Positions 10,797 to 21,799 of a DNA stretch of 51,410 nt are shown piece after piece. The notes under the pieces are model-generated. The model ran no database searches. It saw nothing but the letters and a program-made list of their open reading frames with translations, and was not told the DNA's origin. The position numbers and the translations under genes are program-made. This DNA is from Welwitschia mirabilis (taxonomy: Eukaryota > Gnetophyta > Gnetopsida > Welwitschiales). How positions within the stretch are numbered: the first letter of the stretch is position 1; every line of letters starts with the position of its first letter. The stretch spans positions 92,228,102-92,279,511 of the forward strand of contig JBOZIK010000001.1 of the NCBI GenBank assembly GCA_051453625.1, written 5' to 3'.

Positions 10797-11112
10797 GTTG
10801 AAAGAACTTATGTCCTATAAAATAAGTGGCCTATAATATTTTAAGTGGAATAAAATAAAGAATTGTATTCTTGTATTTGGAGGCTAATTTTCCTCAAAGT
10901 ATTTATTAAATCACAGATCAATTAATGAGGTAGTAAGAATAATAGATTAATCACAGATCACTAAATGAAGTAGTGGGCTTCACAGATTGCTGAATGAGGT
11001 AGTGAAGTAAAAATATTATATTAAACCACAGATCACAAAATAAGGCAGTGGACTTCATAGATCGCCAAGTGAGACGGTGAAGTGATTGAAAAATATTAAA
11101 TACTTTCATGTT
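10797..11112 (+). repeat. Short LTR of a Ty3/gypsy-like element (single copy seen)
   Basis: This begins TGTTGAAAG and ends near CTTTCATGTTAC, about ten bases before a tRNA-iMet primer-binding site at 11121. TGTTGAAAG and CTTTCA are inverted, as expected at LTR ends. Inside are five degenerate copies of a CACAGATCACTNAATGAGG-like unit. The 3' LTR was not found, so the right-hand part of the element is lost. Confidence 0.5.
10911..11090 (+). repeat. Five degenerate ~28-40 bp repeats inside the short LTR
   Basis: Units start at 10911, 10951, 10980, 11026 and 11054. Each reads approximately CACAGATCNCTNAATGAGG, followed by (T/C)AGTG or CGGTG. The alternating spacing (40, 29, 46, 28) suggests an original two-unit repeat that was duplicated. 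Confidence 0.75.
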
Positions 11113-11120
11113 ACGTTATG

Positions 11121-11133
11121 TGGTATTAGAGCC
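11121..11133 (+). promoter_or_regulatory. Primer-binding site, initiator tRNA-Met type
   Basis: TGGTATTAGAGCC differs by one C-to-T change from the TGGTATCAGAGCC site used by many plant LTR elements. It directly follows the short LTR. Confidence 0.75.
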
Positions 11134-11530
11134 TAATGGAGACCGACAATGATGACGATGGTTTTCATGATGATGCTTGAGAGGCTGGAGCCCCAATCCT
11201 TGGGGATAAAGAATTGCAATGATTAGAGCCATGTTTACTGAAATGCTTGGATCAAGAAATTGATCACAGATTCTGTCGCTTCAAGAAATGATTTGATGAG
11301 ATTGCGAATAGCTTAGATGCTATTAGTGTCAATGTGAATCAAAATCAGATTAATAACAGAAGGCCAAGAGAGATAGCAGGCATACAACAATCATCTAGAA
11401 GAGACAAATCCACGATAAGAGAAAACTTCTTCCAGATGCGAAAGGAATAAATTTGTTCAAATATATCCCAGCAAATGGAATTTAATATTTTGGTATTTAA
11501 TAACAATGTCAATTGTGATTACGTGGGGGT
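11134..11530 (+). pseudogene. gag N-terminal remnant of the short-LTR element
   Basis: Downstream of the primer site the plus strand gives a broken reading. It contains FDEIANSLDAISVNVNQNQ (near 11290-11350), then NNRRPREIAG and an Arg/Ser-rich stretch. This resembles the N-terminal part of plant Ty3/gypsy gag proteins, with a coiled region followed by a basic linker, but no core gag domain is left. Sequence similarity ends near 11530, where LINE A begins. Assignment to gypsy rather than copia is inferred from this and the short LTR. Confidence 0.4.
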
Positions 11531-11869
11531 TTTTTTATTTTAATATAAGAGGTGAGGCATCTGGCTAGAATCTTAGGGTATTTTTAAACAATAAAGAGTT
11601 TAGTTATCTTTCTTGATTATCTTGGCTAATTTAGGAAGCTAAACATAAAACTAGCTTCTTTATGTATAAACAATATCTTGATGCTTGGCCAAAAGGATCT
11701 GGATATTATTGTTAGGCAACTAACAATATGATATTTAAATAGATTCTAGGATAATATAATATAACATAAAAACTAATAGATGTTTATTTGTGTTTTCATT
11801 TATGGTGAATCAAAGAGAGTTTTAAGTAATTCCAACAACACAAGATGCAACTATTTTTAACATTGCAAT

Positions 11870-12780
11870 AATCTTGCCTTTTACATAAGGGTTCAAATAA
11901 TTGCGAATGCTAATGCTGTAAACATTATTTAATATCGCTCCCATTTAACCTCATCGTAGAATTTCAATGGTAGAATAGTATATCTAAATTTAGATTTCAT
12001 CTTACTTGAAGATTTATTTGAGTATCATGTTATCGATCTCTCTCATGATATATTTCTTGTGAATATTGGATTATCTTCGAAGGTTAATATCTCTCTTAGT
12101 ATACATAATTTCTTGAAGCCTCTCATCCAAAATAGTTTACTCACATTTTTTTACTACTAAGGTTCTTTGTAATCTCTATGGTAAAGAAAGCTATTTCCTT
12201 GTGTTCTTTTGTTCATTGTCATGCTGTTTTAATAGGTCAATAATGAAAACTGGATTTTGATGCTAATGCTTCAAAAGATCATGTGTTCCTTATTTCATGG
12301 AGTTACCAAATTTACCTCTTATTTTTAAGAAATTTGAGCTTGAGGTTGTTAAAGTACTTGAATCAGTTATTAATAGTCAAATTCTTCCTTCTTACTTAGA
12401 ATTAGAACAAACAATTTCATTGATATAGGTTTGAATAATAAAAAAAAAAATTTATTTCTTAGTATTGGTCTCATTATCGATCACTAATAGGACTTTAACT
12501 TTAATCCTTTAAATTCCTATAATTATGACTATAAAGAAGGTTATTTATTTAATGATTTTTTCCTCTTGGAATAGAAGTAGTTCATTTATGAACCTTATAC
12601 GAGCAAAGCTCAAACTCCTTTTACTTGAGAATTTGTTTTGGTAAAAATACTTCATCTTGTAGTAAAAAACATACAACTCCAAAAAATTAAAATATCCAAT
12701 CTTATTCAACTAGTAAAGGTAAAGAAGTTGATGCTTTTTAAGTTAGAATGTTTCTAGTTTCATAAAATATATATTTTCAA
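11870..12780 (+). pseudogene. Possible LINE A ORF1 (DUF4283-like) remnant
   Basis: Plant LINE ORF1 proteins bind RNA and often start with a DUF4283 domain followed by a CCHC knuckle. Here a broken reading near 12300-12400 gives ELPNLPLIFKKFELEVV and then VLESVINSQILPSYLE. This follows the usual pattern of a Trp/Ile-x-Leu-Pro-x-Leu-Pro-Leu strand and a 'singly conserved Gly-Lys/Pro' helix of the domain. No knuckle survives. The region is in the same orientation as, and just upstream of, the endonuclease remnant, once the inserted LTR element is set aside. An unrelated gag-like origin is possible. Confidence 0.4.
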
Positions 12781-12843
12781 TCCTAATGGACCTTTAAAAA
12801 CTAAGTTTTTTAAGGAAAGGACTTCTCTTCTTATAAACACCTA

Positions 12844-13393
12844 TGATGTAGGAGCATCCTATAAGGATGATTATTATTATTATGAAAGAAAAAAGGAATT
12901 ATATTCTTATGATGCATGTAAGAAAATATAACTATTTGTGTGTAAAAGGGTGAATATTTTTAGGGTTTGAGAGGGATATCTTAGAGAATTATTTTAGGAG
13001 TAATACATATATTCTCTTACATGTAATGATGGGAATATGTAAGAGCCAAATGTAAAGGGTTAAGAAACTAGTATAAATAAGAGTGATTGGTGAGGTTAAG
13101 GGTGTGCTTTAGTAGGTATAGTTAAGAACAGAGAACTGAGAGAACTTGGACTTGAGAAGAAAAGAAGAGTTTTTTGTTGGGAACTTGAGGAGTGTTTCTT
13201 GTGTGAGATCTTGGCTTATTTGTATTTTCCCTTAAAGGCTATAAAGCATCACTGAAATCATATACTAGTTGACATGTAAAAATAGAGATTTTATTAGAGG
13301 TTTTATTGTAATTTCTCTATAAATTTTCCCTCTTTATTTTTCTCATTCTTGTGTAAAGCATAATTTGCTCAAGATCTTACCACCTTTACATCA
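12844..13393 (+). repeat. 5' LTR of the TRIM/LARD-like element
   Basis: 550 bases from TGATGTAGGAGCATC to CCACCTTTACATCA. A TATAAATAAGAG box at about 13073 could be its promoter. It aligns end to end with 13845-14403. Confidence 0.85.
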
Positions 13394-13396
13394 TAA

Positions 13397-13410
13397 TGGT
13401 ATTAGAGCTT
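13397..13410 (+). promoter_or_regulatory. Primer-binding site of the TRIM/LARD-like element
   Basis: TGGTATTAGAGCTT lies three bases after the LTR. It matches the initiator tRNA-Met type site with one C-to-T change. Confidence 0.8.
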
Positions 13411-13832
13411 TAGTGAGCATTAGTATTATTGTATGTACTAGCAAGCAATTGAAAATGAATTAGAGGCATTCAAAAAAGTAGAAAGAAAGTAGGAAAAGAT
13501 CCTATATGAGGATTTAAGATTGTTAAGAAGAAAATCTTGAGCAAGGAAAATCTTATGTTGAAGGAGGAGAACATGCTTCTAAAAAAGGAGACTTCAGTGA
13601 CTTAGAGAGATGATAAGAAGAAAGGTCATGAAAGCATAGATTATGCCTGATGTTTGATAGCATGGAGATCATGAAAGATTGACTAGCTATGAATGATATA
13701 ATGCATGGTAAAGAGAAGAATCCAATGGTTTATAAGGAGACATTACGTCCGCATTGTGAAGTTGCAATGTTTTGATGATAATGTTAGTGCTAAAGTATTA
13801 CTTTATTTCAGTTAAGAACAAGCTTATTTTTT
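13411..13832 (+). other. Internal region of the TRIM/LARD-like element
   Basis: About 420 bases, rich in A and G (Lys/Glu-rich in all readings, e.g. near 13470-13640). No protein domain is recognised. It may be a leftover of a gag coiled-coil or a packaging region. Confidence 0.6.
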
Positions 13833-13840
13833 AGAGAGGG
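13833..13840 (+). promoter_or_regulatory. Polypurine tract
   Basis: AGAGAGGG lies four bases before the 3' LTR, the expected site for plus-strand priming. Confidence 0.65.
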
Positions 13841-13844
13841 CATA

Positions 13845-14403
13845 TGATGCAGAAGCATCTTATAAGGATGTTTATTGTTATTAAATAAAAAAGAATTATA
13901 TTTTTTATTATGTATATTAGAGAATATAATTATTTGTGTGTAAGAGAGTGAAGATTTTTAGTATGCAAGAGGGATATTTTAGGAGAGATATTTTTAAGGG
14001 TAATAAGTATATTCTTTTACATATAATGATAGGAATATGTAAGAGCCAAATCTAGGAGGTTAAGAAAGTACTAAAAAGAAGAGTAATTGATGAGATGAAG
14101 GGTATCCTTTTGGAGTTAGATTTGAGAATATAGAATTGAGAGATATTGATGTTGGGGGATGAAGAAGAGTTCTTTGTTGGAAACTTGAGGATAAGCTTTT
14201 TTGGGTAATATCTTAACTTATTTGTATTTTCTCTTGAAGGCTACCAAGAATAATTATAATTTTATACTAGTTTACATGTTGAATTAAAGATTTTTTCCCT
14301 AATTTTAATTTCTTTATAAATATTCTACCTCATCTTCTCTTAAAACCTCCTTTACTTATTAGATAAAGTAATAATTTCTTTGCATCTTACCACCTTTACA
14401 TCA
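13845..14403 (+). repeat. 3' LTR of the TRIM/LARD-like element
   Basis: 559 bases, from TGATGCAGAAGCATC to CCACCTTTACATCA, colinear with the 5' LTR. Confidence 0.85.
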
Positions 14404-15340
14404 TCCTCAAAGGATAACATCCATACCTCTAATTTGTTTTAGATTTTGGAGAAAACTATGAGGATTACATGGGACCTCAACTACTACTTAGCCATTGATT
14501 TATTTGATATGGTAAAGGTCTTATCCCCTGTGTTTCCATGGTTATACATATTTGGAATGTTTTAGTGTTCACAGATAGCCTTGAGGAAAGAAGGAATGGA
14601 AAGCAACATCCCTTATCTTCTGATTTTATATTATTACAAGAATTAAAATGTCTAAGAAAGAAATGACTTATGATAAAAGTTATTTTGAAAAATTGTGTTA
14701 CATTTATAACAAAAGATTATAATGATAAGGTAGTTTTTCTATTATTCTTCACCCATCTTGGTTTTTTAAAATAGTTTAAAATGATTATAATTCTTAAAGT
14801 AGGTGCAAATAGATGCTTTTTCCTTCTTCTAATGGAATTTTTGGAATTTGCTCCATTTGTGCTCCAAATGTAGCTTCGAAAAGAATCGGCTTGTGATTGG
14901 GATTAATCCACTCTCTTATAAATGTTGCTTATATCATTAAAAAACATTTTAATATGACAAAGAATTTGTTTGATAAGATTATATACTCCTCTTTTCACAT
15001 GGATTCTTTAGAAAATAGTTTTTGGCATTCTTTTGAAGGGAAGTTTATCTTATTTACTACTTTCAATGATGCCAATCTCCTTCTCAAGGAGTTTTTTTTC
15101 TTGTTCAAATTTTTGATCATGATATGATCATGCTCTTCAATGCCTTCATAGATTGTATTTTTCTTTTATCTCTATTTGGAATTGGAATCTTCTATTGAAG
15201 TTTCTAATTATTACTTATTATCAGATCATTGTGCTATTTGTTTGCAAAGTGACTTTGGACATTTAACCAAGCAAAATAATTCTCGTTTCTTTATATTGCA
15301 AGGATATGCATATCATTCTGAGTTAGGTGAAATCTTTTTG
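14404..15340 (+). pseudogene. LINE A endonuclease (APE-type) remnant
   Basis: LINE ORF2 starts with an AP-endonuclease-like domain that nicks the target DNA. A broken plus-strand reading shows MRITWDLNY near 14458 (the start motif), an ILLLQELK-like strand near 14630, and FGICSICAPNVASKRIG near 14843-14891 (the Y/C-A-P strand). An open stretch of 76 codons at 14897-15127 follows. LLSDHCAICLQ at 15213 corresponds to the SDH catalytic motif, with Asp and His kept. The frame changes at least three times. Confidence 0.65.
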
Positions 15341-16090
15341 CATACTTAATGGAATGGATAACCCTGTCTAAATGGAAATGCTAGATGAATTACATGGTGG
15401 ATTCATGCTATGTATCATTTTTGGAATACTTCTAGACATGTTGATAAACAAATGGATACTAAAACAAAAGGGGTATACTCTAACATTTAACAATGTATTT
15501 CATTAGTTTTTGTTACTATAGAAATACAAACCTCTATAAGAAAGTTATAAATCAATAATTGTTTAAATTCTTGGGAAATTTATGTTTCTAGAAGTGTTTC
15601 TATTAATAGAAAATATTCTTAGCTTAACATTCAAAAAGACCTTTTTAAAAATTCTTTAAGAAAGATTTTGCTTCTCCACATTTACACAAACTTAAATTTG
15701 TTAGCAATTTACATTCTAGTCATTATTCCATTCTTAGTTATTTAGTTAGACATTTTACAAATGTTTTCAAATCAATGCTAAATTCATTCCCCAAAAAGTT
15801 TATAAGTTCATCATTAAATTTTGAGGAAATATATTATGTATGATGAGTTATAAGTAAATTATTTGATACAACTAATAGTAAAGCTCACAAATGGATGTAT
15901 TTCTATATAATTTTATAAAAACCATTAGGATATTATGAGGAAAAAGTACTTTAGGATAGTTTAGAACACCTTACATGAAGATAGCTTAGGTCCAAATCTT
16001 AACAAAGGTGTTATCTTATTTTCATAAAATCAGGTGGTTTGCATTTCATTTCCAATTTTAGACTAGTAATTATACTAAATGTCCCTTAAA
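15340..16090 (+). pseudogene. LINE A ORF2 linker between endonuclease and RT (eroded)
   Basis: A Trp/Lys-rich broken reading continues ORF2 (for example an ITWWIHAMYHFWN stretch near 15390). No conserved domain is expected or seen. Confidence 0.45.
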
Positions 16091-16620
16091 GAATCTTAGT
16101 TAAATGCCTAGTTAATAAGTTTAAGATTGTTAGGCCTAAGGTTATTTATTTAGGGAAAATTAATTCTGTTAAAGGTAGATGTATTCTTAATGATGTTGTC
16201 AATTCTTGGAAAGGTTTCACATGGGTAAATAAATGATCAAGATATTACCTTCCTTAAACTTGATTATGTAAAAATCTTGTGATAGAATTGAATGGAATTT
16301 TATTTTAGTCTCCATGAAAAAGCTAAGATTTAGAAAGGATTTTATCCAGATGGTAAATTATTTGTTCAAAGATGTAAATGCTTCTGTTGCCATTGTAGGA
16401 GGTGCTTATTTCACATTTTCTATTGATAGATCTATAAGATAAGGATGACCTTTGTCTATATATTTTTCTATCATTACAACATATTTTTTATTGCATGCTA
16501 TTTGAAGGGATAAGCAAGACAATTTTCATCATATATTTATATTGGTGAAAATCCAAAGCAACTTATGAATATGTACTTTCTACATGGATTCTTTTTTTTA
16601 CCTTTCCTTGTTAAAATTAT
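16090..16620 (+). pseudogene. LINE A reverse transcriptase remnant
   Basis: The plus-strand reading gives LVNKFK followed by the IYLGKINSVKGRCILNDVV block (16110-16195), matching the N-terminal RT region that normally reads as a 'Q-S-A-F-x-x-G-R' motif. A broken KxDYVK / DRIEWNFILVSMKKLRF block (16258-16340) holds motif A of the palm. SVAIVGGAYFTFSIDRSIRQG-PLS (16385-16460) is motif B, where the usual G-R-x-R-Q-G-D-P is recognisable. The YADD box is not preserved. It is clearly a LINE-type RT by motif order, but is non-functional. Confidence 0.7.
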
Positions 16621-18200
16621 AATTCTCAAGCCACAATGAATTAATTTCTCTCTAGGATTGATCTTTATTATTTTCTATGTAGTTCTAAGATCAATTGAAA
16701 CAATTCCTTAATAGTTACTATTCTTAAAAATTATACATGACTTCTTTTAAATAATAAAAAATTGTTTAAGGTGATGAGGTGATTAGAATTTTTATAATTT
16801 TCTTTTCATTTCAATGGATTTTTAAATAGTTATGTGACTTTACTATTAATAAATTGGCTTCCAAAGTAGATAAATGAAAAGCTAAATAGCTTATAGTGAT
16901 GAGAAAATACTTGTGTAAAAATATTTTGTCTACTACTCATATATATTATTCTTCTTATTAGGCTTTTGCTGCTTCAAGTTTCAAGTAAATTAAAAATATC
17001 CTTCATGATTTCATATGGTCAAGTACTAATGATTAAAAATGATTTCATAGAGTTACATAAGGATTTTTTTCTTACCCCTCAAAAAAAAAAGGACCAGGTG
17101 TTTTTGAGTACTTTCTCCAAGGTATCTCCTTCTATGATAATGGTTAACTAATTGTTTTGATTACACAGAATGGTAGTATGACATATGTTTTAAATGATTA
17201 AAGACTACTTATTTAATGGATAGAACAAAATGTAAAGTTATCCTCTCTATTAACTTAGTTATGTCTCAAATGGACATTATGATTCAAAGATCTATTTTCT
17301 TTAGATGACATAGAAGATGATTTATATAAGATTATTTTGAAAGGATTTTTTATTGGAAAGATTTTCTATCTCTTCCATGTTGTAAGTAGTTTCATGGTAA
17401 ACATGCTAAATGATACTTTAGTTGGTTCTTTAAGATCTTAACTTGTATCTCATTAGTTAATAAAGATGCAGTCTCTTTTTTATGTCTTAGCTTAAATAAT
17501 CAATGAAGTTCATGAAAAATCTTTTAGTATCTTTATGGTGGTTCAAATTCTATGGTAGGATAAAAATAAAAGAAAATTTAGTCTTTATTTCTAAGATCTT
17601 CCATATCAATCATGTTCAGGCTAACTAGATTATACCTCTAAACTCAATACAGTGAAAAGATGACAATCCTTTTTATGCTTATAAAGTGAAAATACCCTAT
17701 CATATGCTTTGGGAAGACATATCCATTAAGAATCATTATGTTAATTAGGATGTTTCTCAAACTTAAATAGTTAAAAAATATCAATAGGTTAGAGCATTTG
17801 AAAATTACCCATCTTATTAAAACAATAATACTTTTTGTGGCATTTCCTCCATCAAGGTACTATCTATTGGTAGAAGGCTTCTCCATCTGAGTGTTGTAGC
17901 TACTGCCTACCCTTCTTACAATAAGGAAGATAGTTTTTAGCATTGCTTATTGATCACTTTATGGATTAAAACACTTGAACATGAGTTTTTATATCTATTC
18001 AAGGATTTCATTCTAACTAGAAGCATGTTCTTTTTAGAGATTTATCAATCTTCTAAAAAAATAATTTATTTCTTTGGAAGTGTTTTAGACCATACATCCT
18101 TCATGTAATCCAGAAAAACTAATGTAATCATATTTTTTGAAGAATCAATAACTATACTTTTCTAGATTTAATATTTAAGGTTACTATTATATAAAGTAAT
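16620..18200 (+). pseudogene. LINE A ORF2 C-terminal region (eroded)
   Basis: Downstream of RT, in the same orientation, the translation is broken at very short intervals. The only long open stretch (16966-17151, 61 codons) shows no motif. Length and position fit the thumb and zf-RVT part of plant LINE ORF2. The right edge near 18200 is uncertain. Confidence 0.4.
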
Positions 18201-18538
18201 GCTTTTTAGATCCACTCTTATAGTTGAAATTTAATTATATCCTCTAGCTATTAGAGCACTTGTTAAATGGGTGTTGATTAGTCTTGTGAATTCCTCCTCA
18301 GAATCTAGTTATTCCAAAACAAGTCCTTTTTCTTTAGATCACCATGTTAGTAGCAAAGGATGATTAATGTTATTTTATTACTTTTAAATACTTCTAGTCA
18401 TGATAATATATTATTTGGTTATAATTTTTTTAAAGGATACTTAATCTTATACTTACTATGTCTTGTGAGTGTTTTTCAAGCTTAATATCAAATTGATATT
18501 TAGGATTTAATAATACACCTCCTCCCCAAAAATAAAAA

Positions 18539-18608
18539 GAGAGAGAGAGATAGAGGGAGGAAGGGAGGGAGGAAAAGATAGAGATATTGTGTGTGTATGA
18601 GAGAGAGT

Positions 18609-18664
<56 letters not shown>
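18539..18664. repeat. (GA)n microsatellite and GA-rich flank
   Basis: A pure GA tract of about 50 bases at 18616-18664 is preceded by impure GAGAGATAGAGGGAGG-type sequence and a short TG tract. The Ser/Leu-repeat readings on the minus strand are artefacts of this. Confidence 0.97.
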
Positions 18665-18670
<6 letters not shown>

Positions 18671-18719
18671 GAAAAGAAAATAAAGAAGGAAAAAACATGT
18701 TTCATATTTCATTGTTCAT

Positions 18720-18880
18720 GTTTTTAACTAATTTCTTTTATGTGGAGAAAATTTGTATACGGATGAAATGAAAAAAAAATGGTTGAAGAACCTTGCAAGG
18801 AAATATTAACATGTGGGGAATATGTTAAATTTGAAAACTTTTAGTAATTGTACCTTTACATAAAATCACAACCACAAATA
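18720..18880. other. AT-rich stretch, nothing recognised
   Basis: Between the microsatellite and the SINE-like piece. No supported feature. Confidence 0.5.
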
Positions 18881-18934
18881 TCACTTAAAATAAATGATTA
18901 ATTATGCATAGGTACTTATAGTGTGCGAAGTGGA

Positions 18935-19005
18935 TGTTTAAAGACTCAAACTCCTAAACCTGTAAATGAAGAAGAAGCATTTCATTAGTTGGACTACCAC
19001 CACAT
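18935..19005 (-). repeat. tRNA-derived SINE-like head
   Basis: On the minus strand, TAGTCCAACTAA starts at 18996 and fits a pol III A box, apart from GG-to-AA at its end. AGTTTGAGTCT starts at 18952 and fits a B box apart from deamination-type changes. The start-to-start spacing is 44, exactly that of a tRNA gene. No cloverleaf with intact acceptor stem was found, so a SINE relic is more likely than a tRNA gene. Confidence 0.45.
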
Positions 19006-19019
19006 TGCTAAAATATTTA

Positions 19020-19790
19020 CATTATTTTCTTTATTAAAGGGGAGGTGTTGCACACTAAAAAAGCTATTTTTATAAAAATAAAAGTATTAATATAGATATG
19101 TGAATTTCAACTAAACATAAGCATAATAAAAAAAGGGCTCAAGTCATTATTACAAAAACTATATCAATTACTTTCCATTTATATGAAGTTTTCAATCTTG
19201 AACCTAAAGTTGATAAGTTGCATTTGGTAAAATCTCATACTTATCTATCATAGGAATATAAAATTTAGGCTTAGCATACTAAGAAATCACTCTACAATAA
19301 GACTTCTAAATGTTACATAGGACTTAAAGACAAATCCAAATGAAAAAAAAGGAAATTATATTATGTAAGATTGTATTTAGAGTATGTGTCATATGTAATC
19401 TTGTCAACGTTTCTAAGGTGACTATATTTATATTCTTACAACTAAATATAGTAAATATATTTCACATATAAGAAAGTTTTTGTTTTTTTTTTTTAGTTTG
19501 AAAAATCTAACTTCATTAACTACCTTTCAAACAAAAGTTGTAGATACATCACCATGCTATTTTAAGTAGAGTAAAAATATAGAACTTTAGAAAGTTAATC
19601 CATTATTTACATGGCTCAAAAGCTTCTAAATTTTCTTTAACAACTTTATTAAAGAAAAACAAATTAGAGAGGAGACAATATGAAGCATGAAGGGAAAAGA
19701 AAAGGGAGAAAGCATTTCATCTTTAAAGATCATTACATTCCCTAGCTTTCATAGCTCAAAAAAAAGTTAACATTTTACTACATTTCACAG
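19020..19790. other. AT-rich stretch, no feature recognised
   Basis: Short A- and T-runs (e.g. poly-T near 19482-19494). It may include the eroded 3' end of LINE B. Confidence 0.45.
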
Positions 19791-20559
19791 AAATTATTCT
19801 TTAACCATGAACTTGAGACATTCTTTCACAAATCCCATATTACGTAGTAACACATCATTCATGAAAGAAAGTTGTAAGCCATTGACATCCCTTGCAAGCG
19901 ATATGGTTTTCCCAAAATGTGTGTAAAAAGAATTCTTCTATTTAACAAAGGTAATAAACTATGGTTTTGAATACCCAAATGCATCAAACAATGACCAAAT
20001 GGAAGCCCTTTAAATAAAGACAACACACAAAGCTAGTAAGTTTTGGAGTAATATGAATCTTCCAAATTTGAGCATGAATCCTCTATCATTCTTCTTCATC
20101 AACATTGACTTCCCAATAATAAGACAATCGTGAAGAGATGGAGACTTCTTGAAGTTGATACTTCTAATCAATTTTGCAAAAATAGTTGTGGAAAGAAGTT
20201 GTAGTGGACTAATGTCAATTACTCAAGATATTTTCTATTATTATATTATGCAAGCTACTTAAAGGTGATATTAAAGAAGATAAAAATTTATCTTATAGAG
20301 ATATAGTAGAGAGAATTTTTCTTTGACTTCATTTTAGAAAATGGGAGGAGGATTTCTTTATGGCCTCAAATTTTTCAGATGCTTTAAAAGGATTGATAAG
20401 AGTTTATAGGGCTTTTGTGAATTCCAACTTTTATCCACCATAAAGAAGTATTTCTAGATCAAAAGGTGCCAACTAGATGTAAACCACTTTAAATTATTTT
20501 TGAATCCTACCAAATAATAATCAAAACAAGGAAACTCCTAAACTTTATTAGAAAATGAG

Positions 20560-21000
20560 ATAAAATAAGATAACGAAATTCAAGACTAGCCTAAATTTTT
20601 CTACCCAAAGGACATCCATTTGTAGTAGCATCCTAAACTAAAACCTTTCAATGTTTATTATTGTAATAGACATGCATAATGCAATTAGCTAAAATAGAGG
20701 TTTCCTAATATTTTAAATTTGGAATATTGAGCCCACTACTCTTGTTTTTACCTACAACACATGTCCCAAGAGATCCTTATAAACATAAACCTCTCTTATG
20801 AATACCAAATAAAATCTTTGATCCAATTTGCAATCTTTTTATAAGATGTTTTATTAGGAGTGAGGTAAGAAAAATAGTAAACATGAAAATAAGAAACAAT
20901 CTTTGTTTCAAGATGAATAATCTTGGCTAGGGTGAGTTTCTTATGAAGTTGCATTGATAATTTACCTTAAATCTTTTGTTCTATCCTTGTCTAATGCTAG
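20560..21000 (-). pseudogene. LINE B ORF2 C-terminal segment
   Basis: The minus-strand reading gives LAKIIHLETKIVSYFHVYYFSYL-like sequence split by frame changes, then KIANWIKDFIWYS (20830-20870) and SGLNIPNLKILGNL (near 20720). This is the familiar order after the RT domain in plant LINEs: a 'F-L-W' segment, then 'G-G-L-G-I-x-x-L'. Confidence 0.55.
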
Positions 21001-21270
21001 GAATCTGATACACCAAAGCCAAAAGGCATGTTTAAAGCTCTAAACATGTGACCATGAGAAATTAGATGTCTTGGAAATCCTAGAAGAGTAGTTTGTCCAT
21101 TAGGCTTGTAGAAGTTATATTTTTTCCAATTCATGCATGACCTAAAATGTTGATATAAAAAATATAAATGCACTAAATTAGGGCCAAAATATCTTGATGT
21201 GTATTTCTAATGAAGAAAAAAAATCATTTGTAAAATAAGAATTAAAAAACTGATCCATGTTGTTAGGAAC

Positions 21271-21576
21271 TTAAAGCTCATAAAGCAAACCTATATTTAA
21301 CTTTTTCTGAATCAAATAACCAAGGCCACCTACAACTAAAATGTATAGATAATAAGGTAAAGAACATCCTTGCCTTACTGATTTTCTCAAGACAAGGGTC
21401 TTAGAGAAAATTTCATTCACTATGACTAAGGCGCTATCACTCTTAAATACCATCGAAATGTAGTGTACAAAATATGTAATGAATTCAAGCTTTTTAAACA
21501 TCATGAAAATAAATGACCAAGAGATGCTATCAGAGGCTTTGGAATAATCCAGTTTAACAAAAGTGATATTTTTCAT
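21271..21576 (-). pseudogene. LINE B reverse transcriptase core
   Basis: An open stretch of 101 codons encodes RT palm motifs of a plant LINE. Residues 7-20 read VKLDYSKASDSISW (motif A, with the first catalytic Asp; the usual Phe/Tyr before the second Asp is Ser). Residues 68-76 read VRQGCSLPY, where R-Q-G-x-x-L-S-P is normal for motif B. The helix following, with GGLGYLIQKKL, matches the part just before the YADD box, which is missing. It would reverse-transcribe the element RNA at the nick. The segment upstream continues in another frame. Confidence 0.8.
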
Positions 21577-21799
21577 TAACTAATAAGACCACTTCTAATA
21601 GTTTACTAATAATATAATGTTACCCAAAATGAAACCACTAGAAATATGTGCAATTTATGACCAAGCAAGCATTAGAAACAATATTTTTAAGCACAAAGTA
21701 TTCATTTTAATAGTGACATCATAAGATGTATTCAATAGAGTAATCAGTCTCCAATCACTAAGCTAGTTTTTGCTAGCAAGGCTCTTTTCTTAATAATAA

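Larger units (their letters stand above)
12844..14403 (+). mobile_element. Small non-autonomous LTR retrotransposon (TRIM/LARD-like) nested in LINE A
   Basis: Two direct LTRs (12844-13393 and 13845-14403) flank an internal region of only 451 bases. The LTR termini are a perfect inverted pair TGATGTA...TACATCA in LTR1 (TGATGCA...TACATCA in LTR2). A tRNA-iMet primer site follows LTR1, and a purine tract precedes LTR2. No gag or pol is encoded, so movement would have needed proteins from another element. Flanking bases ACCTA and TCCTC do not form a clean target duplication. The LTRs differ at roughly a fifth to a quarter of positions by eye, so the insertion is old. Confidence 0.85.
11540..18200 (+). 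mobile_element. LINE A, degenerate plant LINE interrupted by a small LTR element
   Basis: Plus-strand remnants appear in LINE order: a possible ORF1 region (to about 12780), endonuclease (from 14404), RT (16090-16620) and a long eroded C-terminal part (to about 18200). The block is split by a 1.56-kb LTR element at 12844-14403. Neither end is marked by a clear poly(A) tail or target duplication, so the edges are approximate. No frame longer than 76 codons remains. Confidence 0.65.
19800..21790 (-). mobile_element. LINE B, 5'-truncated and decayed plant LINE
   Basis: A minus-strand RT core at 21271-21576 is preceded by an LLEVVLLVNE-like segment near 21590 (region before motif A). It is followed toward lower coordinates by an ORF2 C-terminal segment (20580-21000). 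No endonuclease or ORF1 was found above 21800, so the copy looks 5'-truncated, as is typical of LINE integration. The 3' edge is not marked by a clear tail. Confidence 0.7.

Noticed and set aside
18430-18712. Minus-strand ORFs rich in Ser-Leu
   Set aside because: Three frames of the same GA microsatellite; the signal-peptide-like look is an artefact.
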